NCBI RefSeq assembly: GCF_030283145.1
Contig: NZ_JASNWE010000001.1
Span: 1,301,751-1,365,750, forward strand
Origin: Actinomadura xylanilytica
GTDB taxonomy: Bacteria; Actinomycetota; Actinomycetes; Streptosporangiales; Streptosporangiaceae
Reading direction: 5' to 3'
DNA: 64,000 nt
This document shows positions 24,842 to 35,511 of the stretch, piece by piece (position 1 is the first letter of the stretch; each line of letters begins with the position of its first letter). The position numbers and the translations under genes were made by a program. The notes under the pieces are model-generated. The model worked only from the letters and a program-made list of their open reading frames with translations. It did not search any database and was not told the DNA's origin.

Positions 24842-26617
24842 TCAGTCTCCGTTCTCCCAGTCGGGGGCCATGTCCCGAGCGATCTTGATGTCGTCGTTGG
24901 TGGTGCCCGCGGCGACCATCGGCCAGACCATGGCGTCCTGGTGCACGACGAAGTCGATCACGACGGGGGCGTCGTTGATCTCCATGGCCTTGGCGATGAC
25001 CTCGTCGACGTCCTCGGCCCGGTCGCAGCGCAGCCCGATGCACCCGTAGGCCTCGGCCAGCTTGACGAAGTCGGGGATCATCGTGGTGCCGACGGCGCGC
25101 TCGGGCGACTTCTGCGAGTGCAGGGTGGTGTTGGAGTAGCGGCCCTCGTAGAAGAGCGTCTGCCACTGCCGGACCATGCCGAGGTTGCCGTTGTTGATGA
25201 TCGCGACCTTGATCGGGATGCCCTCGATCGCGCAGGTGGCCAGCTCCTGGTTGGTCATCTGGAAGCAGCCGTCGCCGTCGATCGCCCACACCTGCGAGCC
25301 GGGCGCGCCGGCCTTGGCGCCCATCGCGGCCGGGACCGCGTAGCCCATGGTGCCGGCGCCGCCGGAGTTGAGGAACGCGCCGGGCCGCTCGTACTTGACG
25401 AACTGCGCGGTCCACATCTGGTGCTGGCCGACGCCCGCGACGTAGTAGGCCTCCGGGCCGACGAGGCGGCCGATCCGCTCGATGACGTACTGCGGGGACA
25501 GCGACCCGTCGTCCGGGGTGTCGTACCCGAGCGGGTAGGTGTCGCGCCAGGCGTCGAGCTGCCGCCACCAGTCGGTGTAGTCACCGGTGCGCCCGGCCTC
25601 GTGCTCGGCCTGGACGGCCACGATCAGGTCGGCGATGACCTCGCGGGCGTCGCCGACGATCGGGACGTCGGCGTGCCGGTTCTTGGAGATCTCGGCCGGG
25701 TCGATGTCGGCGTGCACGACCTTGGCGTGCGGCGCGAACCCGTCGAGATTGCCGGTGACCCGGTCGTCGAACCGGGCGCCGAGCACGACCAGCAGGTCGG
25801 ACCGCTGGAGCGCGCCGACCGCGCCGACGCTGCCGTGCATGCCCGGCATGCCCATGTGCTGCGGGTGGCTGTCGGGCAGCGCGCCCTTGGCCATCAGGGT
25901 GGTGACGACCGGCGCGCCGGTCAGCTCGGTGAGGACCTTCAGCTCGGCGGCGGCGCCGGCCTTCAGCACCCCGCCGCCGACGTACAGCACCGGGCGCTCG
26001 GCGCGGGCGATCAGCCGGGCCGCCTCGCGGACCTGCTTGGAGTGCGGCCGGGTGACCGGCCGGTACCCGGGGAGCTGGAGCTGGACGGGCCACTCGAACT
26101 CGACGGTGGCCTGGAGCGCGTCCTTGGAGATGTCGACCAGGACCGGCCCGGGACGTCCGGTGCCGGCGATGTGGAACGCCTCGGCGACCGTCCGGCCGAT
26201 CTCCTCCGCGTTGGTCACCAGGAAGTTGTGCTTGGTGATCGGCATCGTGATGCCCGCGATGTCGGCCTCCTGGAACCCGTCGGTCCCGATCAGCGAGGAC
26301 GCCACCTGGCCGGTGATCGCCACGATCGGCACCGAGTCCATGTAGGCGTCGGAGATCGCGGTGACCAGGTTGGTCGCGCCCGGCCCGCTGGTCGCCATGC
26401 ACACGCCGACCTTGCCGGTGACCTGTGCGTAGCCCTGCGCCGCGTGGCCCGCGCCCTGCTCGTGCCGGACCAGGATGTGACGCAGCTTGGTGGAGTCGAA
26501 GATCGGGTCGTAGGCGGGGAGGATCGCGCCTCCCGGAATGCCGAACACGGTGTCGACGCCGACGTTCTCCAGGGCACGGACCAGCGCCTGGGCTCCCGTC
26601 ATCTGTTCGGTCGTCAT
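24842..26617 (-). CDS. ilvB: Acetolactate synthase large subunit
   Basis: 591-residue thiamine-diphosphate enzyme that forms acetolactate or acetohydroxybutyrate. It shows [14 protein letters not shown], the catalytic Glu in [26 protein letters not shown], the FAD-associated domain with [11 protein letters not shown], and the ThDP motif [14 protein letters not shown]...[12 protein letters not shown]. The ATG has AGGAA upstream. The 187-bp leader with a leader peptide and terminator indicates attenuation. Confidence 0.96.
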   Translation of the reverse strand: MTTEQMTGAQALVRALENVGVDTVFGIPGGAILPAYDPIFDSTKLRHILVRHEQGAGHAAQGYAQVTGKVGVCMATSGPGATNLVTAISDAYMDSVPIVAITGQVASSLIGTDGFQEADIAGITMPITKHNFLVTNAEEIGRTVAEAFHIAGTGRPGPVLVDISKDALQATVEFEWPVQLQLPGYRPVTRPHSKQVREAARLIARAERPVLYVGGGVLKAGAAAELKVLTELTGAPVVTTLMAKGALPDSHPQHMGMPGMHGSVGAVGALQRSDLLVVLGARFDDRVTGNLDGFAPHAKVVHADIDPAEISKNRHADVPIVGDAREVIADLIVAVQAEHEAGRTGDYTDWWRQLDAWRDTYPLGYDTPDDGSLSPQYVIERIGRLVGPEAYYVAGVGQHQMWTAQFVKYERPGAFLNSGGAGTMGYAVPAAMGAKAGAPGSQVWAIDGDGCFQMTNQELATCAIEGIPIKVAIINNGNLGMVRQWQTLFYEGRYSNTTLHSQKSPERAVGTTMIPDFVKLAEAYGCIGLRCDRAEDVDEVIAKAMEINDAPVVIDFVVHQDAMVWPMVAAGTTNDDIKIARDMAPDWENGD

Positions 26618-26696
26618 GTTCCTGATTTCCTTGGGGAGAAGTCTGTGCCCGCTGGGGGCGCGCGGAGCGCGCGGTCTCCCAGGTCACACGGCCAAC

Positions 26697-26730
26697 AAAA
26701 AACCCCCGCCGCCTAATGGCGGTCGAGGGG
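26697..26730 (-). terminator. Transcription attenuator before ilvB
   Basis: Stem CCGCC/GGCGG extended by CCCC/GGGG around a small bulge, followed on the minus strand by six T. It lies 80 bp before ilvB and after the leader peptide. A competing 9-bp stem pairs 26732-26740 with 26758-26766 at the end of the leader frame. Confidence 0.85.
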
Positions 26731-26753
26731 CGCGCGCAGGACGAAAAGCTTGA

Positions 26754-26804
26754 TCAGCCTGCGCGCCGACCAAGTACTACGAGGATGATGGAACTGTTCT
26801 GCAC
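26754..26804 (-). CDS. ilvB leader peptide MQNSSIILVVLGRRAG
   Basis: A 16-codon frame with GTG start. It has Ile-Ile-Leu-Val-Val-Leu in a row, using GTA, GTA and CTT, codons that are rare in this genome. Starvation for branched-chain amino acids would stall ribosomes here and block the 9-bp stem formed by its 3' end. Only a weak GGGG precedes the start; the transcript may begin close to the GTG. Confidence 0.85.
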   Translation of the reverse strand: MQNSSIILVVLGRRAG

Positions 26805-26811
26805 GAGCCCC

Positions 26812-26840
26812 ACTTTCGCCGACTTCAGGCCGCCGGTCAA
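26812..26840 (-). promoter_or_regulatory. Possible ilvBNC promoter
   Basis: TTGACC (26835-26840) and GAAAGT (26812-26817) are 17 bp apart on the minus strand and would start transcription almost at the leader GTG. The -10 box is poor. Confidence 0.35.
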
Positions 26841-26874
26841 ATCCTTGGACAGTCTATCTCATCATCCGAGACGG

Positions 26875-29800
26875 CTAGAGCACGTCGACCGGGGGCAGCG
26901 CGGCGTCCTGGAGCGGCAGCCCGACCTCACCCGGCAGCCCCTGGGCCTTGAGGTTCGTCCGCACCAGCGACTCGACCCGGCCCGCCGCCATCGGCCGCGC
27001 CACCAGAAAACCCTGACCGCGCGGGCAGTCCATCGCGCGCAGCAGTTCGAGCTGCTCGGGCCGCTCGATGCCCTCGGCCACCACGGTCAGCCCGAGGTCG
27101 CGGCCCAGCCGGACGATGGTGCGGGTGAGCAGGGTCAGCGTCTCGTCGGAGCCGAGCCCCGCCACGAACGACGGATCGATCTTGATGATGTCGACCGGGA
27201 GCTGCCCCAGGTAGGCCAGCGAGGCGTAGCCGGTGCCGAAGTCGTCGATGGCGAGCCGGACGCCGAGGTCGCGCAGCGCCGACAGCCGGGCCACGTTCTG
27301 CCCCGCGTCCTCGACCAGCACCTCCTCCCGCACCTCCAGGGTGAGGGCCTGCGGCGGCAGCCCGGTGTCGGCCAGCGCCGCCGCGACCGACTCGACGAAC
27401 CGCGGCGCGGCGATCTGCCGCGCGGTGAAGTTGACCGACAGGCCGACGTCCCAGGAGTCGCCGCGCCAACGCGCCACCTCGCGGCACGCCTCGCGCAGCA
27501 CCCAGTCGCCGAGCGGGGTCATCAGGCCCGACTCCTCGGCGGGCCCGATGAACTCCTCGGGCGGCACCGCCTCGTTGCCCCGCCACCAGCGCAGCAGCGC
27601 CTCGACCCCGGTGACCCGGGAGGTCGCCAGCTCGACCACCGGCTGGAACTCCACCGAGAACTGGTCCTCGGCGAGCGCCCGCTGGAGATCGCTGCCGAGT
27701 TCGAGGCGGCGGACGACGTCGGCGTGCATGTGCGGGGCGAAGACCTCGACCCGCCCGCCGCCGAGCTCCTTGGCGCGAGCCATCGCCAGGTCGCCGTTGC
27801 GGATCAGGTCGGCGGCGCTGCGCCGCAGCCTGCGGCCCGCCTCGGGGCCGGTGCCCGGCAGGGGCGGCGCCCCCCGGGACGGCTGCTCGTCCTCGACGAA
27901 GGCGATGCCGACGCTGGCGGTGAGCACGATGCCCTTGGTGCCCACCCGGTAGGGGTCGGCCGAAAGGATGCGCAGGAGCCGTTCGGCCAGCTCCACCGCC
28001 GCCCGCGTCTCGCCGCCCTGGCCGCGCCCGCCGCCGGGGCCGTCGCCCTGGCCGCGGGCCGATCCGCCCGGGGCGTCCGCCGGGAGCTGGACCAGCACGG
28101 CGAACTCGTCGCCGCCCCACCGGGCCACGGTCCCGTCGGCCTGCACGGTGGCGCGCAGCCGCCGCGCGGCCTGCGCCAGCACCTGGTCGCCGGCGGCGTG
28201 CCCGGCCGAGTCGTTGACGGCGGTGAAGCCGTCGAGGTCGACGAAGACCACCGCGACCTTGCCGCCGCACCGCTGCCGGGACAGCACCTCGCGGGTGCGC
28301 TCCTCGAAGTAGGCCCGGTTGGGCAGGCCGGTGAGCCCGTCGTGGAAGGTCAGATGCGCGACCTGGCGCTGGAGCGCGGCCTGCTCGCTGAGGTCGCGGG
28401 TGGTGATCAGCAGCCGGCCGGGCGCCTCGCCGATGCCGCTGTAGCGCGAGACCGTCGACTCGGTGGGCAGCCAGGTGCCGTCTGCGGCCCGGACCCTGAA
28501 GGAGACCCTGAGCGTGCCGGGCACCGCGTCCTCGTCCTCGGCCGCGATCCCGGTCTCGTCGGCCTCCAGGAAGCACCTGAAGACCTCCTGGACGCGCGGC
28601 AGGTCCTCGGGGTGGACGATCTCGACGAGGGGACGCCCGAGGATCTCCTCGGGCTCGTACCGGTAGGTCCGCAGCGCGCCCGCGCTGGCGTACTGGACCG
28701 ACCCGTCGAGGCCGCAGATCAGCACCGCGTCGTTGATGCTCTCCGACAGGGCCCGGAAGTGGTCCTCGCCAGTGTCGACGGCCCGGCGCAGCGCGTCGTT
28801 CTCGCGCAGCAGGCCCGCCAGCCGCGCCAGCAGCACCAGCGCGGCCGTGCCCGCGACGAACGACACGACGGGTTCGAGCCCGTTCGACCCGGTCAGCGAG
28901 TGCCCCGCGACGAACAGCGCGGCGGCGGCGGCGATCGCCGCCGGGGCGATGCCCGGCCCGATCATCCGGCCGCACTCCTCGTCGCCGTCGCCGTCGGCGG
29001 GCCCCGGGTCGGCGCCGTAGGGCACGGCCGCCGGGACCTTGGCCGCGCGCGGCGGCGGGCCGGTCCACGGCACCAGGACCAGCAGCAGCAGCCCGGCCAG
29101 GCGCAGGATGTCGGCCGGGTCGTCGGCCGGGACGCCGCCGCGCACCCGGACGACCGTGGTGACGATGTCGGCGAGCGCGAACGCCGCCAGCGCCCCGTAC
29201 CCCATCCAGGCCGTGCGGCGGTGCCCGCGCGCCGCGCCGAGGACGAACGGCAGCGCGCCGCACACCAGGACGATGTCGATCAGCGGGTACAGCAGTTCGA
29301 GGAAGAACTCCGAGGACGACTCGCCCGACCGGTGGTAGGCGACGCCGAACAGCGCGACCCAGCCGAGCACGAACAGCGCGCAGGCGAAGACGTAGGTGTC
29401 GGCCGCGTAGCGCACCCAGACGCGGACGTCGCGGGGCAGCCGGATCGGCACCACGAGCCCGGTGACCAGCGCGGCCACGGCGGCGAGGTAGAACAGGTCG
29501 GTGACCGACAGGGACAGGGCGCTGCGGCTCACCGAGTCGGCGAACGCGCTGCCGACCGCGCCCACGAACCAGCAGGCCGCGGCGATGCCGTACCAGCGCC
29601 AGGACGCCCGCCAGAGCGTCCCCGGGCCGCCGCCGCCCGCTCCTCCCGCACCGCCCGCACCACCGCCGGTAGCGGCAGCGGAGGGGGCGGGGTCGGGCGC
29701 CGGGACGCGGGGCCTGCGCGAGGACACCAGCAGGGAGACCGCCGCCGCCGCGGCGGCGCCCGCCTCGGACCAGGCCAGGAAGGCCGTGCCGCCCCAGCCG

Positions 29801-29895
29801 AGCAGCGAACCGAGGGCGTAGAGCACGCCGACGACCGCGACCATGCCGACGGGCACCGCCCGCGGCGGCAACCGCCTGGCGTTCTCGCCGCTCAT
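26875..29895 (-). CDS. Membrane PAS-GGDEF-EAL cyclic-di-GMP protein
   Basis: 1006-residue protein. The N-terminal 310 residues hold about eight to ten membrane helices interrupted by a Gly/Ala-rich loop. A PAS domain (about 375-500) follows, then GGDEF (about 505-690) with intact RWGGDEF, and EAL (about 705-970) with intact GVEALLRW, NFTARQ, DDFGTGYASL, KIDPSFV and VAEGIE. Both synthesis and hydrolysis of c-di-GMP therefore look possible. The GGDEF domain contains an unusual Gly-rich insertion after VQLPADAP. The protein is transcribed convergent to nothing; it follows in the same direction as ilvBNC but upstream of its leader. Confidence 0.92.
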   Translation of the reverse strand: MSGENARRLPPRAVPVGMVAVVGVLYALGSLLGWGGTAFLAWSEAGAAAAAAVSLLVSSRRPRVPAPDPAPSAAATGGGAGGAGGAGGGGPGTLWRASWRWYGIAAACWFVGAVGSAFADSVSRSALSLSVTDLFYLAAVAALVTGLVVPIRLPRDVRVWVRYAADTYVFACALFVLGWVALFGVAYHRSGESSSEFFLELLYPLIDIVLVCGALPFVLGAARGHRRTAWMGYGALAAFALADIVTTVVRVRGGVPADDPADILRLAGLLLLVLVPWTGPPPRAAKVPAAVPYGADPGPADGDGDEECGRMIGPGIAPAAIAAAAALFVAGHSLTGSNGLEPVVSFVAGTAALVLLARLAGLLRENDALRRAVDTGEDHFRALSESINDAVLICGLDGSVQYASAGALRTYRYEPEEILGRPLVEIVHPEDLPRVQEVFRCFLEADETGIAAEDEDAVPGTLRVSFRVRAADGTWLPTESTVSRYSGIGEAPGRLLITTRDLSEQAALQRQVAHLTFHDGLTGLPNRAYFEERTREVLSRQRCGGKVAVVFVDLDGFTAVNDSAGHAAGDQVLAQAARRLRATVQADGTVARWGGDEFAVLVQLPADAPGGSARGQGDGPGGGRGQGGETRAAVELAERLLRILSADPYRVGTKGIVLTASVGIAFVEDEQPSRGAPPLPGTGPEAGRRLRRSAADLIRNGDLAMARAKELGGGRVEVFAPHMHADVVRRLELGSDLQRALAEDQFSVEFQPVVELATSRVTGVEALLRWWRGNEAVPPEEFIGPAEESGLMTPLGDWVLREACREVARWRGDSWDVGLSVNFTARQIAAPRFVESVAAALADTGLPPQALTLEVREEVLVEDAGQNVARLSALRDLGVRLAIDDFGTGYASLAYLGQLPVDIIKIDPSFVAGLGSDETLTLLTRTIVRLGRDLGLTVVAEGIERPEQLELLRAMDCPRGQGFLVARPMAAGRVESLVRTNLKAQGLPGEVGLPLQDAALPPVDVL

Positions 29896-30527
29896 CGCGC
29901 CGTGTCCCTTCCAGCTCGCTCGGAGCGCTCGGCCTCCCGCAGGCGCCGCGCCGCGCCTGACGGGGGGAGGTGTGTCCAGGAACCACTCCGGCCGACCGGA
30001 TAACGGCCGGAGGATGTCAGATCGTGCCCCGCCCAGGGTCGGCGCGGGACCGGCGGCGTGCGCGTCGGCTGCGCCGGCCGGGGATCAGCAACGTCGCTGT
30101 GCGGGATCACCGTGACAGTCAATGTACGTTCCGTAGGTCACGGAGCGATTGAGGCTGGGCGTCCTCCCGGCGACAAACCTCCTCGTGAGGCGCCGACCAC
30201 GACTGGGTCGCGCGGGTACGTCACGGTATCGGCCACTTGCCCGGGATAACGCTCCGTGTTCGGAACAGCCGCCGGTCAGGCGTGCGCGCGGCCGGACCCG
30301 GCCGTTGTGTCGTACGCCACATCTGTGCCTTGATGGGCATATGCGCCGCACCTCAGCCCCATCCGTCCCCGGAAACCCGCGGCTTCCTCGCACATCTGCG
30401 GCGTTCGTCACCCGGCCCATCCACCCCGGGCGTGTCGCCACGCTCCGCAAGCGCCGGACGGTGCGCGGCGGTGGGATCCTGAGGCGGAAGGCCCCCCGCA
30501 TCCGTGCAACCAACGGGAGCCGTTCTG
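29896..30527. other. Long divergent intergenic region
   Basis: 632 bp between the divergent GGDEF-EAL and sugar-dehydrogenase genes. No frame in it has coding character. It contains an inverted repeat CCGTGAC (30110-30116) with GTCACGG (30137-30143), a reasonable operator candidate, and GGGAG before the dehydrogenase start. I recognise no riboswitch or RNA gene. Confidence 0.5.
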
Positions 30528-31640
30528 ATGAGAAAGCACCCGATCGCCGTCGTCCTGACCGTTGCGGCCCTGGTGACGGTCTCGGCCTGCTCGTCCAGCG
30601 AGGACGGCGGTGGAGGAGGCGGGGGCAGCGGCGGGCCGAGCACTCCGGCCCCGCTGCCCAGCTCCTCCGCGTCCGGGATCGGGGAGCCGCGCACGCTGGC
30701 CGACGGCCTGGCGGTGCCATGGTCCATCGCGTTCCTGCCCGGCGGCGACGCGCTCGTCACCGAACGGGACACCGCGCGGCTCGTCCGGGTGACCCCGCAG
30801 GGGAAGGTGACGACGGTCGGCAAGGTGCCGGGCGTCGAGCCGTCCGGCGAGGGCGGGCTCCTCGGCGTGGCGGTCTCCCCCGGCTTCACGGCCGACAGGA
30901 CGGTCTACCTGTACTTCACCGCGGCCGACGACAACCGGGTGGTGCGGTACCGCTACGACGGCGGGCTCGGCTCGCCGAAGCCGATCGTCACCGGCATCCC
31001 CAAGGGCGCCAACCACAACGGCGGCCGTCTGGCGTTCGGCCCCGACAAGCTGCTCTACGTCTCCACCGGAGAGGTCTACAAGCGCGAGCTCGCGCAGGAC
31101 AAGAACTCCCTCGGCGGCAAGATCCTGCGCGTCACGCCCGACGGACGACCCGCCCCCGGGAACCCCTTCGGCTCCCGCGTCTGGACGTACGGGCACCGCA
31201 ACGTACAGGGCCTCGCCTGGGACGCCGACGGACAGCTCTTCGCCACCGAGTTCGGGCAGGACCGCTTCGACGAGATCAACCGCATCGAGAAGGGCCACAA
31301 CTACGGCTGGCCCATCGTCGAGGGCGTCGGCGGCAAGAAGGCGTACACCGATCCGCTGCTGACATGGGCGACGTCCGAGGCGTCCCCCTCCGGGCTCGCC
31401 TACGCGGACGGGTCCCTCTGGGCGGCGGGCCTGCGCGGCGAACGCCTCTGGCAGGTGCCCGTCACGGCGGGCGGCAAGGTCGGCGAGCCGATCCCGCACT
31501 TCGAGGGCGTGTACGGCCGGCTGCGGGCGGTCGTGCGCGCCCCGGACGGCGCCCTTTGGGTCACCACCAGCAACCGGGACGGCCGGGGCGAGCCCAAAGC
31601 GGGGGACGACAGGATCCTGGTCGTCCCCCTCAAGAGGTGA
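30528..31640 (+). CDS. PQQ-dependent sugar dehydrogenase-type lipoprotein
   Basis: 370-residue six-bladed beta-propeller of the soluble glucose/sorbosone dehydrogenase family. A lipoprotein signal with lipobox LTVSAC places it on the outer face of the membrane. A Ser/Gly/Pro linker leads to the propeller: VPWSIAFLPGGDALVTER, GEGGLLGVAVSPGF (the general-base region), NHNGGRLAFGPDKLLYVSTGE, YGHRNVQGLAWD, and GHNYGWPIVEG. The start ATG at 30528 has GGGAG upstream. Its native substrate and cofactor loading are unknown. Confidence 0.88.
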   Translation: MRKHPIAVVLTVAALVTVSACSSSEDGGGGGGGSGGPSTPAPLPSSSASGIGEPRTLADGLAVPWSIAFLPGGDALVTERDTARLVRVTPQGKVTTVGKVPGVEPSGEGGLLGVAVSPGFTADRTVYLYFTAADDNRVVRYRYDGGLGSPKPIVTGIPKGANHNGGRLAFGPDKLLYVSTGEVYKRELAQDKNSLGGKILRVTPDGRPAPGNPFGSRVWTYGHRNVQGLAWDADGQLFATEFGQDRFDEINRIEKGHNYGWPIVEGVGGKKAYTDPLLTWATSEASPSGLAYADGSLWAAGLRGERLWQVPVTAGGKVGEPIPHFEGVYGRLRAVVRAPDGALWVTTSNRDGRGEPKAGDDRILVVPLKR

Positions 31641-31663
31641 GCGAGGCCGGCGGGCCAGGCGGG

Positions 31664-32038
31664 TCAGCGGGCCTTCTTCATCCCCGCCTCGCAGGCGTCC
31701 ATGAACGCCTGCCGGCCGGCCGGGAATTTGCCGCCCTCGTCGATGCCCTGCTGGTAGGACATCGCGCAGAAGTCGACCGGGAGCCCGTCGCCGCCCGACG
31801 TGCGGGCCATCTCGGTGGCCATCGCGGCCATCTCGCGGTGCCCGTAGAGCCTGCCGTCCGGATCGATCATGATCACGTCCGCGGCGGGCCGGGCGGACGC
31901 GCTCGCCGCGGGCGCCTTGCGCGGGGCGGCCGGGGCGGTGGAGACCGCGGCGGTGCCGCCGGCGCCGCAGGCGGTCATGGTGAGAGAGAGGGCCCCGAAC
32001 GACGCGGCGGCCGACAACGTTCCGATGATCTTGTTCAT
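31664..32038 (-). CDS. Small lipoprotein of unknown function
   Basis: 124-residue protein with a lipoprotein signal peptide and lipobox LTMTAC, an Ala/Pro linker, and a short soluble domain with two Cys (VDFCAMSY and MDACEAG). No known family is recognised. It is convergent with the sugar dehydrogenase gene, 23 bp apart. Confidence 0.7.
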   Translation of the reverse strand: MNKIIGTLSAAASFGALSLTMTACGAGGTAAVSTAPAAPRKAPAASASARPAADVIMIDPDGRLYGHREMAAMATEMARTSGGDGLPVDFCAMSYQQGIDEGGKFPAGRQAFMDACEAGMKKAR

Positions 32039-32068
32039 TTGGGCACGGACATTAACAGAGCCTGCGGC

Positions 32069-32105
32069 CCCCCGTTCCCGCGACGGCCCGACGCGGGAAC
32101 GGGGG
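32069..32105. terminator. gatB terminator hairpin
   Basis: A perfect 14-bp stem CCCCCGTTCCCGCG with a 9-nt loop lies 7 bp after the gatB stop. There is no T tract. Confidence 0.7.
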
Positions 32106-32111
32106 CGCGCC

Positions 32112-33614
32112 TCAGGAGGCGCCGAGCCGCTCCAGGATCAGCTCGCGGGCCCGGCCCGCGTCGGCCTGGCCCCGGGTCGCCTTCATCACCGCGCCGACCA
32201 GCGCGCCGGCCGCCGCGACCTTCCCGGCCCGGATCTTGTCAGCGACCGCCGCGTTGTCGGCGATCACCCCGTCGATGATCGAGACCAGCTCACCGTCGTC
32301 GCTGACCACCTTGAGCCCGCGCGCCGCGACGACCGCGTCCGGCGTGCCCTCGCCCGCGAGGACGCCCTCGAAGACCTGCCGGGCCAGCTTGTCGTTCAGC
32401 TCGCCCGCCTGCACCATCGCCTGGATCCGGGCGACCTGCTCGGGCGTGATCGGCAGCTCGGCCAGCTCGGTGCCCTGCTCGGTGGCGCGGCGGGACAGCT
32501 CGTTCATCCACCACTTGCGCGCCGAGCCCGCGTCGGTGCCCGCGGCGATCGTCGCCTCGATCAGCTCGACCGCGCCCGCGTTCACCACGTCGCGCAGCTC
32601 CAGGTCGGACAGCCCCCACTCGCCCTGGACGCGGCGGCGGCGCGCGGCGGGCAGTTCGGGCAGCGACCCGCGCAGCTCCTCCACCCACTCCCGCGACGGC
32701 GCCATCGGCACCAGGTCGGGCTCGGGGAAGTAGCGGTAGTCCTGCGCCTCCTCCTTGCTGCGCCCGCTGGTGGTGCGGCCGGTGTCCTCGTGGAAGTGCC
32801 GGGTCTCCTGGACGATCCGCCCGCCCGCGTCGAGCACGCCCGCCTGCCGCTCGATCTCCGAGCGCACCGACCGCTCGACCGACCGCAGCGAGTTGACGTT
32901 CTTGGTCTCGGTGCGGGTGCCCCATTCGGACGCGCCGCGCGGCATCAGCGACACGTTGACGTCGCAGCGCATCGAGCCCTCCTCCATGCGCACGTCCGAG
33001 ACGCCGAGCGACCGCACCAGCTCGCGCAGCTCCGTCGCGTAGGCCCGCGCGACCAGCGGCGCCTTGTCGCCCGTCGCCGGGATCGGCTTGGTGACGATCT
33101 CGACGAGCGGGATGCCGGCCCGGTTGTAGTCGACCAGCGAGTGGTCGGCGCCCTGGATCCGCCCGGTGGCGCCGCCGACGTGCAGCGACTTGCCGGTGTC
33201 CTCCTCCATGTGCACGCGCTCGATCTCGACCCGGTAGACGGCCCCGTCGACCTCGACCTCCAGATACCCGTCGACGCACAGCGGCTCGTCGTACTGGGAG
33301 ATCTGGTAGTCCTTCGGCATGTCCGGGTAGAAGTAGTTCTTCCGGGCGAACCGGCACCACTCCACGATCGAGCAGTTCAGCGCCAGGCCGATCTTGATGA
33401 TGCCCTCGATCGCCGCGTGGTTGGTCACCGGCAGCGAGCCGGGCAGCCCGAGGCACACCGGGCACACCTGCGTGTTCGGCTCGGCGCCGAACGAGGTCGC
33501 GCACCCGCAGAACATCTTGGAGTAGGTGCCGAGCTCGATGTGGGTCTCGATGCCCAGCACCGGCTCGAACCTCGCCAGCGCCTCGTCGTAGGGCATCAGC
33601 GTCGGGGTCGTCAC
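32112..33614 (-). CDS. gatB: Asp/Glu-tRNA amidotransferase subunit B
   Basis: 500-residue GatB, the ATP-dependent kinase/transamidase subunit that converts Glu-tRNA(Gln) and Asp-tRNA(Asn). Features: [10 protein letters not shown], the Cys cluster FCGCATSF...CPVCLGLPG, the GatB cradle domain ([35 protein letters not shown]), and the C-terminal YqeY-type tail domain. The GTG start overlaps the gatA stop as GTGA at 33611-33614. Confidence 0.96.
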   Translation of the reverse strand: MTTPTLMPYDEALARFEPVLGIETHIELGTYSKMFCGCATSFGAEPNTQVCPVCLGLPGSLPVTNHAAIEGIIKIGLALNCSIVEWCRFARKNYFYPDMPKDYQISQYDEPLCVDGYLEVEVDGAVYRVEIERVHMEEDTGKSLHVGGATGRIQGADHSLVDYNRAGIPLVEIVTKPIPATGDKAPLVARAYATELRELVRSLGVSDVRMEEGSMRCDVNVSLMPRGASEWGTRTETKNVNSLRSVERSVRSEIERQAGVLDAGGRIVQETRHFHEDTGRTTSGRSKEEAQDYRYFPEPDLVPMAPSREWVEELRGSLPELPAARRRRVQGEWGLSDLELRDVVNAGAVELIEATIAAGTDAGSARKWWMNELSRRATEQGTELAELPITPEQVARIQAMVQAGELNDKLARQVFEGVLAGEGTPDAVVAARGLKVVSDDGELVSIIDGVIADNAAVADKIRAGKVAAAGALVGAVMKATRGQADAGRARELILERLGAS

Positions 33615-35122
33615 TTGGCAGCCTCCAGCTCGTGGGCCTTGGCCAGCAGCGGGCCGCCCCAGCGGTCTTCGAGGGCCCGCTCCACCGCGGCGCCGACCCG
33701 GTAGACGCGGTCGTCGGCCAGGACCGGGGCCATGATCTGAAGGCCGACCGGGAGGCCGTCCTCGGCGAGGCCGCACGGCACCGAGATGGCCGCGTTGCCC
33801 GACAGGTTGGACGGGATCGTGCACAGGTCGGCCAGGTACATCGCCATCGGGTCGTCGGCGCGCTCGCCGATGGCGAACGCGGTGGTCGGCGTGGTCGGCG
33901 AGACCAGCACGTCCACCTGCTCGAACGCGGCGTCGAAGTCGCGCGCGATCAGCGTGCGGACCTGCTGCGCCTTGCCGTAGTAGGCGTCGTAGTAGCCCGA
34001 GGACAGCGCGTAAGTGCCGAGCATGATGCGCCGCTTGACCTCGGGGCCGAAGCCCTCGGCGCGGGTGAGCGCCATGACCTCTTCGGCGCTGCGGGTGCCG
34101 TCGTCGCCGACCCGCAGCCCGTACCGCATCGCGTCGAAGCGGGCCAGGTTGGACGAGGCCTCCGACGGGGCGATGAGGTAATAGGCGGGCAGCGCGGTGG
34201 AGAAGTGCGGGCAGGACACCTCGACGACCTTCGCGCCGAGGGACTCCAGCAGCTCGACCGCCTCGGTGAAGCGCGCCGTCACGCCCTGCTGGTAGCCGTC
34301 GCCGCCGAACTCCCTGACCACGCCCACGCGCAGCCCCTCGACATCGGCGCGGCGGGCCGCCTCGACGACCGGCGGGACCGGGCGGTCGATGGAGGTGGAG
34401 TCCATCGGGTCGTGCCCGCTGAACGCCTCGTGCAGCAGCGCCGCGTCGCCGACGCTGCGGGCGAACGGGCCCGGGGTGTCGAGCGACGACGCGAACGCGA
34501 TCACGCCGTAGCGGGACGAGCCGCCGTAGGTCGGCTTCACGCCGACGATCCCGGTGACGGCGGCGGGCTGCCGGATCGAGCCGCCGGTGTCGGTGCCGGT
34601 GGACAGCGGCGCCTCATAGGCGGCGACCGCGGCCGACGACCCGCCGGACGACCCGCCCGGGACCCGGCCCAGGTCCCAGGGGTTGCGCGAGACGCCATAG
34701 GCGCTGTTCTCGGTGGACGAGCCCATCGCGAACTCGTCCATGTTGGTCTTGCCGAGGATGACCAGCCCGGCCGCGCGTAGCCGGCTGGTGATCGTCGCGT
34801 CGTAGGGGGGCCGCCAGCCTTCCAGGATCTTCGATCCCGCGGTGGTCGGCATGTCGGTGGTGGTGAACACGTCCTTGTGCGCGATGGGGACGCCGGCCAG
34901 CGGGCCGAGCTCCTCCCCCGCCGCGCGCCGCTCGTCCACCGCGCGCGCCTGCGCCAGCGTCGCCTCGGCGTCGACGTGCAGGAACGCGTGCACCTGCCCG
35001 TCGACGGCGGCGATGCGGTCGAGATGGGCCCGCGCGACCTCGACGGCGGACGTCTCACCGCCGGCGATGAGCGCCCCCAGCTCGGCCGCACCCTTGCGAA
35101 CCAGCTCGGTCGATGTGGTCAT
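33611..35122 (-). CDS. gatA: Asp/Glu-tRNA amidotransferase subunit A
   Basis: 503-residue amidase that releases ammonia from glutamine for GatB. The Ser-cisSer-Lys triad regions are present: Lys in VPIAHKDVF, Ser in [13 protein letters not shown] and Ser in [11 protein letters not shown]. The start overlaps the gatC stop as ATGA, showing tight translational coupling within gatCAB. Confidence 0.96.
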   Translation of the reverse strand: MTTSTELVRKGAAELGALIAGGETSAVEVARAHLDRIAAVDGQVHAFLHVDAEATLAQARAVDERRAAGEELGPLAGVPIAHKDVFTTTDMPTTAGSKILEGWRPPYDATITSRLRAAGLVILGKTNMDEFAMGSSTENSAYGVSRNPWDLGRVPGGSSGGSSAAVAAYEAPLSTGTDTGGSIRQPAAVTGIVGVKPTYGGSSRYGVIAFASSLDTPGPFARSVGDAALLHEAFSGHDPMDSTSIDRPVPPVVEAARRADVEGLRVGVVREFGGDGYQQGVTARFTEAVELLESLGAKVVEVSCPHFSTALPAYYLIAPSEASSNLARFDAMRYGLRVGDDGTRSAEEVMALTRAEGFGPEVKRRIMLGTYALSSGYYDAYYGKAQQVRTLIARDFDAAFEQVDVLVSPTTPTTAFAIGERADDPMAMYLADLCTIPSNLSGNAAISVPCGLAEDGLPVGLQIMAPVLADDRVYRVGAAVERALEDRWGGPLLAKAHELEAAK

Positions 35123-35445
35123 CAGGCCTCCTCGTCCAGGATGCGCGGGACGCGGAAGCGTCCGCCCTCGGCGGCCGGGGCGGCGGCGAGGGCCTGCTCC
35201 GGGGTGAGGGAGGGACGGATCTCGTCGGCGCGGTAGACGTTGGTCAGCGGCAGGGCGTGCGAGGTCGGCGGGATGTCGTCCGCGGCGACCTCCTGCACCC
35301 GCGCGACCGCGGCGATGATCTGATCGAGCTGGGCGGCGAGCCGGCCGAGCTCGTCGTCGCCGAGGGCGAGCCGGGAGAGCCGGGCGAGGTGGGCCGCCTG
35401 GTCCCTGGTGATGGCTCCGCCCTGGGCGGCGTGCTCATCAAGCAT
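35122..35445 (-). CDS. gatC: Asp/Glu-tRNA amidotransferase subunit C
   Basis: 107-residue stabilising subunit: [43 protein letters not shown], then [28 protein letters not shown] and the end FRVPRIL. The start is uncertain. The ATG at 35445 is used because most GatC proteins begin a few residues before ITRDQ; an ATG at 35484 directly behind a TAGGAT box would give a leaderless 120-residue form. Confidence 0.92.
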   Translation of the reverse strand: MLDEHAAQGGAITRDQAAHLARLSRLALGDDELGRLAAQLDQIIAAVARVQEVAADDIPPTSHALPLTNVYRADEIRPSLTPEQALAAAPAAEGGRFRVPRILDEEA

Positions 35446-35511
35446 GTGGAAACCGTTTCTGCGATCGATGGGATTCCCGGCCATCCTATGGGCCCGGCCC
35501 CCTCCGTCCGG

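Noticed and set aside
26716..30003. 1095-codon plus-strand frame
   Set aside because: Antisense to the GGDEF-EAL gene, whose motifs are intact; no domain in the plus-strand reading.
29896..30100. c-di-GMP or c-di-AMP riboswitch before the GGDEF-EAL gene
   Set aside because: I looked for the conserved core sequences and found none.
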